Part shown: positions 23,959 to 36,800 of the stretch, one piece after another
How the letters are laid out: each line of letters opens with the position of its first letter
Numbering within the stretch: the first letter of the stretch is position 1
From: Myxocyprinus asiaticus
Lineage: Eukaryota; Chordata; Actinopteri; Cypriniformes; Catostomidae
DNA length: 64,000 nt
Reading direction: 5' to 3'
Assembly (NCBI RefSeq): GCF_019703515.2
Contig: NC_059348.1
Location: 28,174,156 to 28,238,155, forward strand
Notes under the pieces: generated by a model
Databases searched by the model: none
Told to the model about the DNA's origin: nothing
Seen by the model: the letters and a program-made list of their open reading frames with translations, nothing else
Position numbers and translations under genes: made by a program

Positions 23959-25424
23959 ATAGGGTGACCAGATTCCTGCTTTTGGAAAACGGGACAGCCC
24001 CCTCCCAGCAAAAATGAAATGGACGTATCCTTACCTAGGCGCAGATCAATGCAAAGCAGAGGGTGCATCTTCATCTGTAACTGCTGTGACCTTGTACTTT
24101 TCGCTGGCAGCAATTTTTCCCTGTGTGCGCTTGTCTTTCAAGAGTTTATCGTAAAATGCAGAGCAGTCCAGTCAAAAATTAAGATGTATGAAAAGCATTT
24201 CCTTCATGACTGTAACACTGAGTCGAGATTTATCCGGTGTCCATGCTGCATTCATTTATGAGAACACATTCCACAGATCCAGATAACCCAGGCAGGCATA
24301 AAACAAACTCCACGACCTTGGCTAAGACTCCGAAGTTGATGGTCTTGCTCTCCAGCTCACAAAAAATGTCTGTCCATTTCTCAGACACAGCCGTCTTGTT
24401 CATGTTCCACTCAGTGATGCAACAAGTGAAAATCATGAAATTTTCATGCAAGCCCACTCATCATAGAGCGTGGTTTCGTCAATCAAACTGAGAGCGGGGA
24501 TTCTGGAGTAGAAGTGTTTGAGGATGCTCTGAATGTCTTTCCACTCTGGGATGTCTCTCAGTAGGGTCCAGTCAAGTTTTTCTGTGTTCTCCAATGAGCA
24601 GCTCCAATTTTGGAGGTAATCCACCGATGCTGAATAAAAGTTTCTCACTGCACAAAAGAAATCATCCGCTCGCATGTCTCCAGCTTCAACCAGGGCATCC
24701 AACTGCTTTTTAATGTCAAAGGGTATGAATGATTCCCCCAGCGTGACCTGCAAGACTTTTCTCAGGTCATGAATGTGCAAAGCTGTGGCCGTGCACAACA
24801 GAATGATAAGCAAAAAGTCCTACACTTACGTGCACATTGTTAAATTCAGAACTTTGCTTCACAACAAATCGCTAACACTTGGTGTGGCACACTTACTTTT
24901 AGCAGCATCCACATGCTTTTTTGTAATAACATGCTGCACAATGTCGGTGTGGCCTCCATGGGCGATGGAAAAGCGAGCTCCACAAATCTCAAACCTCACT
25001 TTACTAGGCTCTGTCTGTGACTCCTTTTTTATGAATTTAATCTCTTTTTGAAGATCCTCATTAAATGTACATGCACGCTTCCTTGACATTTTCCGGCCGC
25101 AATTCCATCTGTGTGCTCTTTCAAACTGACCCTTCAATCAGTTCACTAACTGGACGTTTAATGATAGGATTGTGATTGGATAGTTTAATTCAATTATGTA
25201 CTTCAAATAACACAGTGTGATTTTATTGGTTTTACAAGCCGTATCCTTGGCTGCCTTTGATTAGAATACTCATGTGACTGAGAAAGTCACATAGGCGATA
25301 GAGAAATTTTAGGAGAGGGGAAATACAGGACAAAATACGAGTTTTTCAGAATAAGTCGTGACACTAGAAAAAGTGCTTAAATACGGGACTGTCCCAGGAA
25401 AAACGGGACGTCTGGCCACCCTAC
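23959..25424 (-). mobile_element. hAT-like transposon with decayed BED-type transposase
   Basis: Ends are inverted: ATAGGGTGACCAGAT on the left and GTCTGGCCACCCT on the right, each followed inward by a CGGGAC-containing segment. ACTTATTA flanks both sides (23951-23958 and 25425-25432), an exact 8-bp duplication. The minus strand codes two separated protein segments, 24859-25137 and 24433-24813, interrupted by stops and a non-coding gap. The first ends in a C2H2/BED-like finger (EICGARF...HVITKKH) whose first Cys position is Phe. The duplication length and BED-like finger support hAT or a related class. Confidence 0.75.
24433..25137 (-). pseudogene. hAT-type transposase remnant
   Basis: The upstream segment (25137 down to 24859) contains a basic start (MSRKRACTFNEDLQKEI) and a BED-like zinc finger. 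The downstream segment (24813 down to 24433) reads as helical transposase-like sequence including GESFIPFDIKKQLDAL. They belong to different open stretches and no RNase H catalytic core or C-terminal dimerisation domain is visible. It is an internally deleted, inactive copy. Confidence 0.6.
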
Positions 25425-25439
25425 TTATTAGGCTTAAAT

Positions 25440-25722
25440 ATTTATCTGTTTCTCACCCATACCTATCATATTTCTTCTAAAGATATGGATTAAACCACTG
25501 GAGTCTTATGGATTACTTTTATGCTGCCTTTATGTGCTTATAGGAGCTTCAAAGTTTTGTTCACCCATTCATTTACATTGACTGGACCAATAGAGCTGAG
25601 ATATTCTATTAAAAATCTTTGTGTTCTGCAGAAGAAAGAAAGACATACTCATATAGGATGGTATGAGGGGTGAGTAAATTATGAGAGAATTTTCATTTTT
25701 GAGTGAACTATCCCTTTAATAC
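25440..25722. mobile_element. AAAGGGATAGTTCACCC family, single arm
   Basis: Ends with TTTTCATTTTTGAGTGAACTATCCCTTTAA, which contains the family end in inverted form. The inside has TTCTCACCCATACCTATCAT and TCTTTGTGTTCTGCAGAAGA, shared with the right arm at 34.65-34.92 kb. The opposite end is missing, so this is a truncated copy. Confidence 0.65.
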
Positions 25723-26699
25723 AACCACTGAAATGGTCTTAAATGGTTTTAAAAAATCTGGAAATGGTGCCTTGCTTTAATAGCGAAAACCTATTTACAT
25801 ACAGTAGCAATTGATAACTAATGAACAAAAAATGTGTCACAAGATGGCATTTAATAATAAAAGAAAAGGCCAAATACTCACTATACTGCAAGTATTATTA
25901 TTGCAATGTGGGGAAAAGGTTTTAGGCCACCTGGCTGCATTTGAACACGAATTCAAGGCTTTTATCACTTTAAATTACATATTTAAATGGAGTTTATTTT
26001 ATAATGTTATAATAGAAAATGTGAGACGTAATGTCTCTTAATGTTTTCAAGTGAAACGTTCTAATTACAGTCTCTAAAGTGAGAGGATAGTGGATTTTGG
26101 TGACGTAGTGGATGTTTACAGTGGATGAGTTCATTATTACTTAGTATTAAAGTATTACACTGAAACATTTTTTTAATATAGCTTAGCTTTTAAAAATGGT
26201 CATAACCATGGATTTCGTAAATTACTATTCATTGTCTTTCCTCTTCACCCACAGAAAACAAATATATAACTTAAGCAATCCTCACTATAATGTGCTCTTC
26301 ATTTTTACATCTCCTCCGCTGTACATAAATACAATGGTGTGAAATATTTGTATGTATATATTAACATGTATTGGTCATACTTGGAAGTATGCAAAAGTGA
26401 AATTAAAGTGAATCTGGAGCGCTTTAAAAATGACACGCTCAGCATTCGGAACCGAATGGAGCAGATCTGTTACCCTGAGCACAAGATGGAGTTGTGGAGC
26501 ACAGAACCACTCTGAATACACTGTAATAAGGCTTATACACAATACAGACAGGACAGAGTAGCGTGCATAGACTTTGAAGCGAACAGCTTGATTTATCTAC
26601 TAAGTTAATTTAATGTACTGTAGCCCTTTGCGGTTAAATAATTGAACAATGGCATATTGCTATTTTATTTTAATTAATTGTGCAGCCCTAATATATAAA

Positions 26700-26730
<31 letters not shown>

Positions 26731-27064
26731 AATGAATGTATACTGTATTAATGACCGTTAAGTGCGCTACAGTAATAAAACAAAACATTATAATTTGAAT
26801 ACGCATGCGCATTAAAACATCCACTACGTCACTAATATCCAATACGCATGGGATTCGATCCACGTCAAAAAAAAAATTTAAATAAAATAAATAAAAAATA
26901 AATAGATCCACGTCAACGCGCTAAAGTCTGCAGCAAGGAGTAGCTTTGTTTTTTTATTTTTTTTTTTATATCTTTTTTTTATTATTATTATTATTACAGA
27001 ACAAGAACACTTACAACAAAATATACATACAAATGATCACAATGAACTCACTGATACAAGGAGT
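25723..27064. other. Intergenic sequence with a transposon end and (TG)n repeat
   Basis: No gene recognised. AATTGTGCAGCCCTAAT at about 26675 looks like the end of a hAT-like element whose other end I could not place. A (TG)n microsatellite spans about 26699-26729. ACATCCACTACGTCACTAAT near 26818 is an inverted partial match to GTGACGTAGTGGATGTTTAC near 26099, suggesting one more fold-back element of about 0.75 kb. Confidence 0.45.
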
Positions 27065-27669
27065 AGCTTTGTCTCGTTTGGAAGGAAGCGTCCGCATACG
27101 TCATCGAGGCTGCCAGTTTCAGAAAAGCGAGCAGGACACTCCGAATGAAGCCTTAGAATGCGACCTTCTTTCACAGGAATTCGGAGGATGCATGAGGTGT
27201 ATCCTTCGTGGGCACTAACAACCCACAATTCTTTGCTTGAACGGAAATGTCTAAAAAAAAGACGCCAATTTGCCCGTAAATATGATTCAAACGTAAGTAG
27301 TGTTAATTACTTGTACCTCAGAAGATAGGTGTAGAGTATATAATATGTATAATTATATTAATATATAATTAAAATAAAGTATTAGACTAAAAGTACACCT
27401 GTAAAATCTATTGTCTTTTCTCTTTACATCATTATTTGACAAATTTACCTCATACATTCCCTTCTAAAGGGAATTTGTTCCCTTCTCACTGAAAAGAGTG
27501 TTAAAGAGTGGCGTGCTGTCATAGCAACCATGTTACGTTCCGTTTCCGTTTGTCCTATGAAGACCGTCTCGTTTAAACGAGACTTGTTTAAAGGAGGACA
27601 CTCGGTATACTGCAGCCTTCAAAGGACGCGTCCTACCTAGCACGCAGCCTACGAAACGAGACACGGCTG
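27065..27669. mobile_element. MITE with TGTCTCGTTTGGAAGG ends, copy 1, next to the gyg1 promoter
   Basis: The right end contains ACGAAACGAGACACGGCTG and the left end TTGTCTCGTTTGGAAGG, an inverted pair. Much of the body matches, in opposite orientation, the element at 45796-46460, for example TCCTCCTTTAAACAAG and ACTCGGTATACTGCAGCC in complement. The right end lies about 50 bp from the gyg1 M-box-like site. Confidence 0.75.
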
Positions 27670-27717
27670 TCTAAAGCGGAAACTGTGGTAACTTTGGTGG
27701 GCGTGTCTGTTGTCAGA

Positions 27718-27729
27718 GGTCATGTGACC
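27718..27729 (+). promoter_or_regulatory. M-box-like element (GGTCATGTGACC)
   Basis: GGTCATGTGACC contains TCATGTGA, the core recognised by MiT/TFE bHLH-leucine zipper factors. It lies 19 bp upstream of the TATA motif at 27748. Role is inferred from motif and position only. Confidence 0.4.
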
Positions 27730-27747
27730 AACTGAAAGTCATATCTC

Positions 27748-27754
27748 TATAAAA
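27748..27754 (+). promoter_or_regulatory. Candidate TATA box of gyg1
   Basis: TATAAAA lies 90 bp upstream of the glycogenin start codon. A start site near 27778 would give a 5' UTR of about 60 nt. Confidence 0.55.
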
Positions 27755-27837
27755 TCCCGTCAGACAACACGCTGGATCTCTCCCATCGTTTCCCACGGAG
27801 ACTCAATCATTCTCGGTCTGGCTGTGTTACGTGAATC

Positions 27838-30800
27838 ATGGCAGGTAGGCAACGTTATGGACCGCCATATATCGCGTATGCATATCAAACGAAGGAAACT
27901 GCAGTTACAAATGCGTAAGCAGCAAGGGCTAAACACGGCAAAGCAAATGATTTGCATCGGAAGTTGCTGGACATTATAGATAACCTGTGCTGTCCTGTAA
28001 TATTTGGCGATATATATACGGTGCAGTGCAGTGTAGTTTGTGTGTTGCGTAAGGGCCTTTTCACCCCTCATACGCAGCAGTGTGAGCAACTGTTTGCTAC
28101 GCAATGTCCACCGCACCGTACACTGGCACGTATGCAGGACGAGCTGCTTCAGATTGCGTTTAGTGCGGCAGTGCAATTTGGCGAATACGGAAAATGTGCG
28201 GTTTTATAAAACCTTGCTGGCGCTTTTTCACTGTTAGCTTTATCTAACATACGGTAGTCCATCACTTGTGTTTTAAAACTAACGCAAATATTCACAAAAG
28301 CGTCATTCGCATGCAAGACAAAATACTTTGCCTTTTCCCACTCTTATTGTCTTTTCTCTTTTTTTGTCTGTGACCAAGTTTTGTGTTATTTTCCACCCAT
28401 CAAGGCTAACAGTGGGTTGTATTTATTCATTATTAAATAGATTAAGCAGGTGTACTGACATCACCAAATAAATGTGTCTGAATGAATGAATGAAATGAAT
28501 ACTTGAAGAAACCATGTGAAAAACAAATGACTTGCCAAGTAATCATTTAAATCATTTTTTGTATTTATTTATTTTGATAAACACGTTCTCTCTTTAGGAA
28601 AAGTTGTCATTTTTGTTAATGGATGCTTATACACAAACATTAGAAAGATGCAATAATGCTGCAAATATTATAATTTACTAATGATGATTGTGTGTGTGTG
28701 TGTGTGTGTGTGTTAATACAGACCAGGCTTTTGTCACACTTGCTACAACTGACAACTATGCCAAAGGAGCAATGGTACTTGGCAAGTCTTTAAGGAACCA
28801 CAGCACATCCAGAAAACTTGTGGCTCTGATTGGCCCCCATGTCTCGGAACCCTCCAGGTAGATTGTCTGCAATGTTTTGTGGCACAGTGCAAGTAAATCA
28901 CTGGGTTATGTACTGATTAAAATTTTCCTGTGCTCTTGTCACAAAGGGCTTTTGTTTTTGTGCATGCTGCTGAAATGTGATCTATTGATCAGTCAGTCTC
29001 ACTTTGGGTTCTGTGTGGTGCGTTGCAGAGCAGTGCTTCATAAAATCTATGATGAGGTCAGGCTGGTGGACTTGCTGGACAGTGGGGACATGGCACACTT
29101 GGCCATGATGAAAAGACCCAACTTGGGTGTCACTTTCACCAAACTCCACTGCTGGACCCTTACAGAGTACTCCAAATGCGTGTTTATGGATGCAGATACT
29201 TTAGTGAGTGTTGTCTCTTAGCGCTGCTTATGAAGTTTATGATCTTTATGGGGTATGCCAATGGTGTTTTTCCCCTCTCGTCTCCCAGGTTTTGTCTAAT
29301 ATAGATGAATTGTTTGAGAGAGAAGAGTTCTCTGCTGCACCAGATCCCGGCTGGCCTGATTGCTTCAACTCTGGTGTGTTTGTTTTCCGCCCTTCCAACG
29401 AGACGTATGGGAAGCTTCTCTCCACCTGCTCAGAGAATGGCAGCTTTGATGGTGAGTGGCTGTCTTTAGTCTTTGTATTACATTTGTTGAGACACAATAG
29501 TTGATATTTTAATGTCTCTGTTTTTAGTGTGAACTGGAACAAGCATTTAAAGGGTTAGTTCACCCTAAAATGGAAAATTATCATCATTTACTCTTTCTTA
29601 TGTGGAACATGAGAAGTTTAAAAGAAATGTAAAAAAATTTCTCTTCTTCATATAATGAAAATGATTAGGAACTGAAGGCTCTGGTATACTTAGTTTTCCT
29701 GTGTTCCAGGATGTCTCTCACATGGTCGAGTGCTTAGCCTTTCAAAGGATACTCTTTTGACCGTAAGCTAGTACAAATGCACTGATGCACAGAGACTCAA
29801 GCCCAGTACACAATGTCGCTAGTCTCCGTATTTCTTGTCGCTATTGGGCGATCCTACTGCTGTTGCTCTAACGTTATTGATTGGCTGCACAACTGGCCAT
29901 AGCTTTAGAAAATCTGATCATAGATGAGCTAGACTACTAGTAAAATAAATATTTTATTCTTATTTGACAAAGAATTATTTATTTTGCCTCTAATAATGAA
30001 CATTCTGCAGGGGAGAGTGCTATTATATGAACTACAGCTGTGCTCAATACATCCTATCATGAACAAGATTAAGATTGTGAGTGAGTTTATTTCATACATG
30101 AACAATGTTGACATTTCTGGTACATTATCCAATTTGATAAGAAATCTGTTTACTTCCCTCTAACAATGAGCATTCTGGAATCGGTAAGCATTATAAACTG
30201 CAGCAATACTCGATGCATTATATCAACACAAAGATTGATCTTTCAATGTATCAATCAAACTCAATTTCTGACTGTCTTCCACGCATCGTTTTATTATATC
30301 CATGTAAGTGGTTACAGAAACATGATATAAATGAGTGAAATTGAGTGGCTGTCGCTGTGCGATATCGCTCCTCATTTGCATAAAGTTAAACTTTTCTCAA
30401 CTTGTCTCTTGTCACACCCACATCCTGTCGCCAACGGTCGCTTGATGCTGGAAGTTGCCAGCTCTAATTGAAAATGAATGGTCTCCTGTCGCATCCAGCA
30501 ACAAAATCACTGACAATGTGAACGGGCTTAAGACAGTCTGAGTGTCGAAAATCTGGGCCACACTCGGACCGTCCACGCAGATTGTGCTGATGACGAAATG
30601 TGCATACTGTTGAGTGTTCCGATCAGCAGTGTGGACAACCAAAGTATACTTGGGGCCTTTATGGCTTAGAATTTTCATTTAAGGGTGAACTATGTGTTTA
30701 AATGGAGGTTTGCATAACTGAGATATTTTGGGAAAATGTGTTTTACCAGATATTTTGATATTCTTTAGGACAAAAAACAGGCTGTATGAAGTATAGGATT

Positions 30801-33800
30801 TTTTTTTTTACAGCTGGTATAAGATATCAAAACACTGAGTTGTGAAAGTTGCACAAACTTGCTTGAGCTAAACATGGCCATGACTAAGTTCTTTTTCTGG
30901 CGTGTAGGCTGAACACAAGGCAGCTCTGTGATTTCTTATTTTTTTTGGGTGCACCTCTCAGCCTGAGGGAGTTATTCCTAGTCTTTGTGTGGGATGAAGT
31001 AAACAAAGGCCTCTCAAATGAGACTCCAGCTAGTCCCTTATGACTTTTACCAAATTGCTTTTTATTACTGTTAAGTTAATACTTTTTATTGTCCGATTCC
31101 TCTGAAATATGCTTTGCATCGGAATTACAGTTATCATCCAAACATACAATAACTAAATGAATATATACACAGTTCATTAATACGACATATCATCAGCATA
31201 CATCAACGAGGTAATTATACAGTACAGGACATTTGTATGACATATTGTTGTCTATTATACAAGTCACAACATTATTACCAGTGCAACATCTCGGTTTCAC
31301 AGAACAAAGCCTTTGTCACGGAGCAGTCCAGTGGATGTTGGAATGAAAGTACACTTTAATTTAAGTCTGTGTCTGGGCATCCTATACCTCCTTCCTGATG
31401 GCAGAAGTTTATACTCGTTGTGAAGCACATGTTGGCTATCACCAGTGATGTTACATGCTATTCGAAGTACCCTCTGCTCGTGATTATGCCAAAATATCTC
31501 TAAAACAGGGTGTCCTACAAGCTTTGAGCACACATCGAGGAGTCGGTTTAATTTTGCCCCAAGCTGTAAAGCTTACTGTAATAATATTGTACCATGCTGC
31601 CAACGCATGGAGCAAAATGCTACGAATGACTGCACGATAAAACAACAAAATTTGTTTGCTGACACAAAGACCTCCAGTCTTAAGTAAATATGCTGCTGCA
31701 CTTTATTGCATATATAGTTAATGTGATCATTCCACAATATATTACAGTCCAGGTGGACATCTAAATACTTATGATGCAGCCTGCTTAATTGTCTTATTGT
31801 GGATGGAAACGGCTGGGGGTTATTTATCCTCTTGTAAACCAAAGACAATTTCTTCAGTTTTATGTGTTCACAATTAAGAAATTATCACACCATGCTACAA
31901 GTCTGTCCACCTCCTCCTGATACAGTTGTAAGTCAGCATCCCTATCCATAAGGGATACCAAAGAATATTTTAAGAGGAATTGGGTTGGTGTACTAGTAAT
32001 GCAATCATTAGAATATAAAATGAACCATAATGGTGAGCCAACACATTCCTGTGGCACCCCACAGTTTGTTATAATACAAGAAGAAAGGCTGTTAATCTTA
32101 ACTGGCTGTATTCTGTTAATCAGAAAGCTAAAATATCAGAATATCATGTAAGGATTAACCTTGAGATCCATAATTTTTGACAACAGAATATCAGGTTTTA
32201 TGGTATTGAAAGCAGATGAAAAGTCAAGTAAAAGAAGTAGACTGTGACCTGTCTAGGTCTAGGTGTTTGCTCACTAAATGTGTCAGAGTAATGATAGCAT
32301 TTTCAGGACTGCGGCCTGCTTTTGTATGCAAATTTATATGGATCTAGGATGTCGCTCAGTGATGTGACGAAGTTTTACTTCAATTTTCTCTAGCACTTTC
32401 ATTAAAATGGAGGTAAGGGCTATTGGTCTATAGTCTTTCTCCTCCTCAGGTGATGATTTTTTTGGTATGGGCGTGATATGACATTTTCCAAATGGCTGGA
32501 ATAACGTGTTCATCCAGTGACCGCTGAATAATCTTCTGCCACACAGGAGCCAATTCTGAGGCAAACGTTTTTAAAGTGGATGCGGGTAGATTGTCTGGAC
32601 CTGTTGCCTTTGTTTGCAAATGATGGAAAGTATTCCTTACATCTACCACACTGATTTCTACTTTTCTGTACATCCACCAGGGAGACATCCCTCAACATAT
32701 TGACATTTTTCATTTGTACCTACTAATTTGAACCTATTGAAGTCATTCAACTGATTTGAAAATTCAGTTTAATTCTCCACAACAATCTGTTTCCTAGTCT
32801 CTGCCATTCCTACCATGCATTTCATAGTACTCTATACTCCTTTAGAGTTACCACAGCCTATGTCTTTCTCCAATTTTTGCCTATGGACTTGTTTTGCTTT
32901 CCACAATTCACATTTCAGTTCCCTCTTTACTTGATTTAAATTCATTGTGATCTTTGTTTTTAAAAGCCTTTTTTTTTTTTTTTCCCCTTTTAATCAGCTG
33001 CTTGATAGTAACATAGCTCTTATTATTTGGATTCATTTTCACTGTCCAAGTTGGTATTACTGTCTGTGTACAAAAGTTTATATATTCTGTCGTAACTATT
33101 GTGGTATCGTCTATATTATCCTCCAAAAACACAACCCACAATCAAAGCATGCTTTGAGCTTGTCTGTGTTTTCCTCTGACCATGTCCTAATTACTTTGTG
33201 CACCGGTTTGGTATCTTTTAAAGAGGAATCTTCTATAGTTTGCGTTTAGTCAAGAGACCTAATCATGTACAAAGTATTCAGTCCCAGAAGGCAAGCCTCT
33301 GTACTGAAGGTCTTGGAGGGTATCATATTTCTGTTGCACTTCAGTGTCACAGAGTTTAAAGACCACTATTGCCTTACGTTTGTTATCTTTCTGTTTATAT
33401 ATGGCACAACATACAGAGGGTATTGACTTCTGGTGTGATTGGTCCCTTGTCACCATGCCATAAAGCCTGTGGTCTATCTCTGAGCATCTGGGCATGTCCG
33501 AGTCCTGGTTTAACATGCTGTAATGGAGCTTTAAAGGAACATTCCAGGTTCAGGACAAGTTAAAGGGATAGTTCACCCAAAAATGAAAATTCTCATGATT
33601 TACTCACCCTCCTGGCATCCCAGTTGTGTATGATTTTCTTTCTTCTGTGGAACACAAATTAAGATTTTAAAAGAAATTCAGCTCTGTAGGTCCACACAAT
33701 GGAAGTGAATGGGTGTCAAAATTTTGAAACTCATAAAGGGAGCATAAAAGTAATCCATATAATTCCAGTGGTTAAATTCATGTGGTCAGACACTATATGA

Positions 33801-36800
33801 TGGGTGTGGGTGAGAAACGGATCAATATTTGTCATTTTTATCATAAATTCTCCTCTGCCCAATAGGGGGCGACGTGCATAAAGACTGAATCACCAAAAAC
33901 AGTTGAAGAATGGGAGAGTGTAGGCTCGTTTGAGATGAGCTAGTTCTGCACATAACCGATCACTGGTGATCAGCAGCAGGTGCATGCTGGTTAGCAACCT
34001 GTCCTACTTGCTGTGATGTCATGGTGACGCATGCCAAAAAAGTCTTGTGGGATCCAGGTGCGCGCAGTTGTAAGAGCCAGGCGGCGCAGTTGGATTTTTC
34101 CAGATGCGCAAACTGCAAGCATGATGGGAAATTACTTGCTGACGACACGGCTTAATACTCATTGGATTAAACAACCGTGATGTTTTGCTCTCTTCTAAGA
34201 AAAATTAGATTTATCTCTAATATCATGTTTTAAGTGTATACATTATGTGAATATTCCCAACACTCTGACAATTCGATCTCTGTATGTGATTGGTATCGTA
34301 TTTCTGAAATATCTAAAATACATGTCTTTTTATTAAACTAAAAATGGATGGAAAGACACGTCTTATTGGTGAAATTAAATAAGTACATTGAATATCTTTC
34401 ATTTAATTTTAAATCTACTTTGTCAGCAACAGCGCATGAACGTGAATCCCTGGATATCTGCCTTTTGATCTCGTAGGTGTCTGATCCACCACGAGAAGTG
34501 AGAATTGTCCAACTTGACAGCACGTATTTCACTCCTCCACTGACTGCAGCCATCTACTTTCAAGGTGAGGCGTTTGGGATCTCAAACGAGCCTTGAAACT
34601 GAAGTGGAGTTTGACTGAGCAAGGAGGAAAATTTATAGTAAAAAAATGACTAAAATATTGATCTCTTTCCACCCACACCTATCATATCACTTCAGAAGGC
34701 ATTAATTAAACCACTGGAGTCATCTGGAGTACTTATGTTGCCCTTATGTGGATTTTGGAGCTTTTAAATTTTGGCACCCATTCTGTTGCATTGTATGGAC
34801 CTACAGAGCTGAGATATTCATCTAAAAATCTTTGTGTTCAGCAGATGAAAGTCATACACATCTGGGATGGCATGAGGGTGAGTAAATGAGAGAATTTTTA
34901 TTTTTGGGTGAACAATTCCTTTAAGCTCAATCGATAGCATTTGTGGTATAATGTTGAATACCACAAAAAAAAAAAAAAAATTACTGGTCCCTTAAATTTT
35001 TTTTTTTTACTTTACAGTGAGACTAAGCTTATAAACAATCTTTTAAAAGCACAGCTAATATATCAGGACATGCACATGTTCCTTTGGTACAGTAGTAAAC
35101 AGCTGTACTGTTTCTAGAGCTTGAACTTAACCCAGGTTTTCTCATATTGACCTACATGCCAAAAAGTTGAGCTCTGCCCCTGTAAACTTTGTCTTAGTAT
35201 TGTCATGTATCGGACATCTTGTGCTTTTCGTATGTAACTGTGTTTGCACAGTGTCATGTTCACTGATTATGAGGTCAGCTGGACTTCAGTTTTCTCTTCT
35301 CACATGTTTGCTTAACCTTGGTGATTAGAAAAACCTGGATGTGAAAGTAACATTTATGTTCTTCACAGATGCGTTCTTACAAAAGCTACTGTCAATAAAA
35401 TGCCTAAATCGTGCTAAATGTGAACTGCTTGACCAATTTGTATGATTTATAATGACACTTTCCTTTTTGAGTGTGCTCCTAATTGTCCCAAAATCTCCAT
35501 AAATACCCTCCATCAAAGACTCATTTTGCTTACTGGTGAACTACGGATTGCTTCATCTGTTTGATGATTAGAACCTTCTCTATAAATTCTTCATAGCAAG
35601 CACCTGAAACTTGGTTTGTGTGTGCCCAAACACCTTGCAGTATGTGAATTTTTTTTGTTGTCTGCTGCTTTTTCAACAGGTGGTGATCAGGGAGTTCTCA
35701 ACAGCTTCTTCAATGATTGGGCAACAGCAGACATTTCAAAACACCTTCCTTTCATTTACAACCTCAGCAGCATTTCCATCTACACCTATCTTCCGGCATT
35801 CAAGCAGTAAGTGTACATTTCAAATAAATGGTGTCCTGAACATTTAATAGATCCACATTAGGTCCTTTTTTTTTTTAAATCCCATGAAATCAAAGTTTGT
35901 AGTTGTGCTGTGACACTGTAACCAGAGATGAAAAGGCACCACGATTCCTCTTTATTTTTGGCCTTGCACCTCAACATCCACCAAATATATGCTGGCCTCT
36001 GAAAATAGTGTGGCTATTTTAGGGGTCTTTACACCAGCTAAATGTCATTTTGAACAGATTGTTACATGATCTCTCTTCTACTAGCAACAGTATTACTGTT
36101 CTCCAGTCAGTCAAGCTCCTATTAGGATCTAATTTATAATGCCCAGTTTATAATTCATAATGTGCCTGTATGCCACATACAGGCAACTGTCTTGTTGAAC
36201 ATACCTGCAGCTTATCTGCTTTTTATTAAATTTTGGGATTTTCTCAGGTGATTTTAACAAACATATTACACATGTATACTTTGGAATAATACATGTGACA
36301 CCTAATTGGCAGGCCTCTCTTTAACACTTCCAGTTGGTTAGAATGTAATTGCTGAATCTGAGTAATTTGAGTCGCAGCCATCTGATCATTCCTTTTGCTC
36401 CTAGATATGGCCATGATGCCAAGGTAGTACATTTCCTTGGCAAAGTCAAACCGTGGGATTATAGTTATGACACAACAAGCAAAGCAATAAAAGGACAGTC
36501 CCAGGATGCTTCTGACATGCACCCCAACTACTTGCTTCAGTGGTGGGACCTTTTCTCTTCTTCAGTATTCCCCCTCATGAAAGAAGAGTATGGTGACCAG
36601 CCCTTCAATTCCGGATGCACGGAGGTAAGCAGAGGTTTCACAGAATTGGCTGCATTGCTGAGATTAGTATAATCATCATATGGACCATTTTTGGCCAGTA
36701 TTGTGTTTTAAAAAAATTTTTTTTTAAAATATTTTATTATGGCTGCCCCTGACCAGAGATTTCCCTAGTCGACTAGTAGTCATTAGATTAAGTCATTAGT

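Noticed and set aside
24433..25137. Novel host gene with BED-like finger
   Set aside because: Both coding segments lie inside an element with inverted ends and an 8-bp duplication, so a transposase remnant explains them better.
27760..28176. 138-codon minus-strand ORF
   Set aside because: It runs antisense through gyg1 exon 1 and its promoter, and shows no recognisable domain or codon signal.
34338..34553. 71-codon minus-strand ORF in the centre of the long MITE
   Set aside because: It resembled no transposase or Myb-like accessory protein and lies in a non-coding fold-back element.
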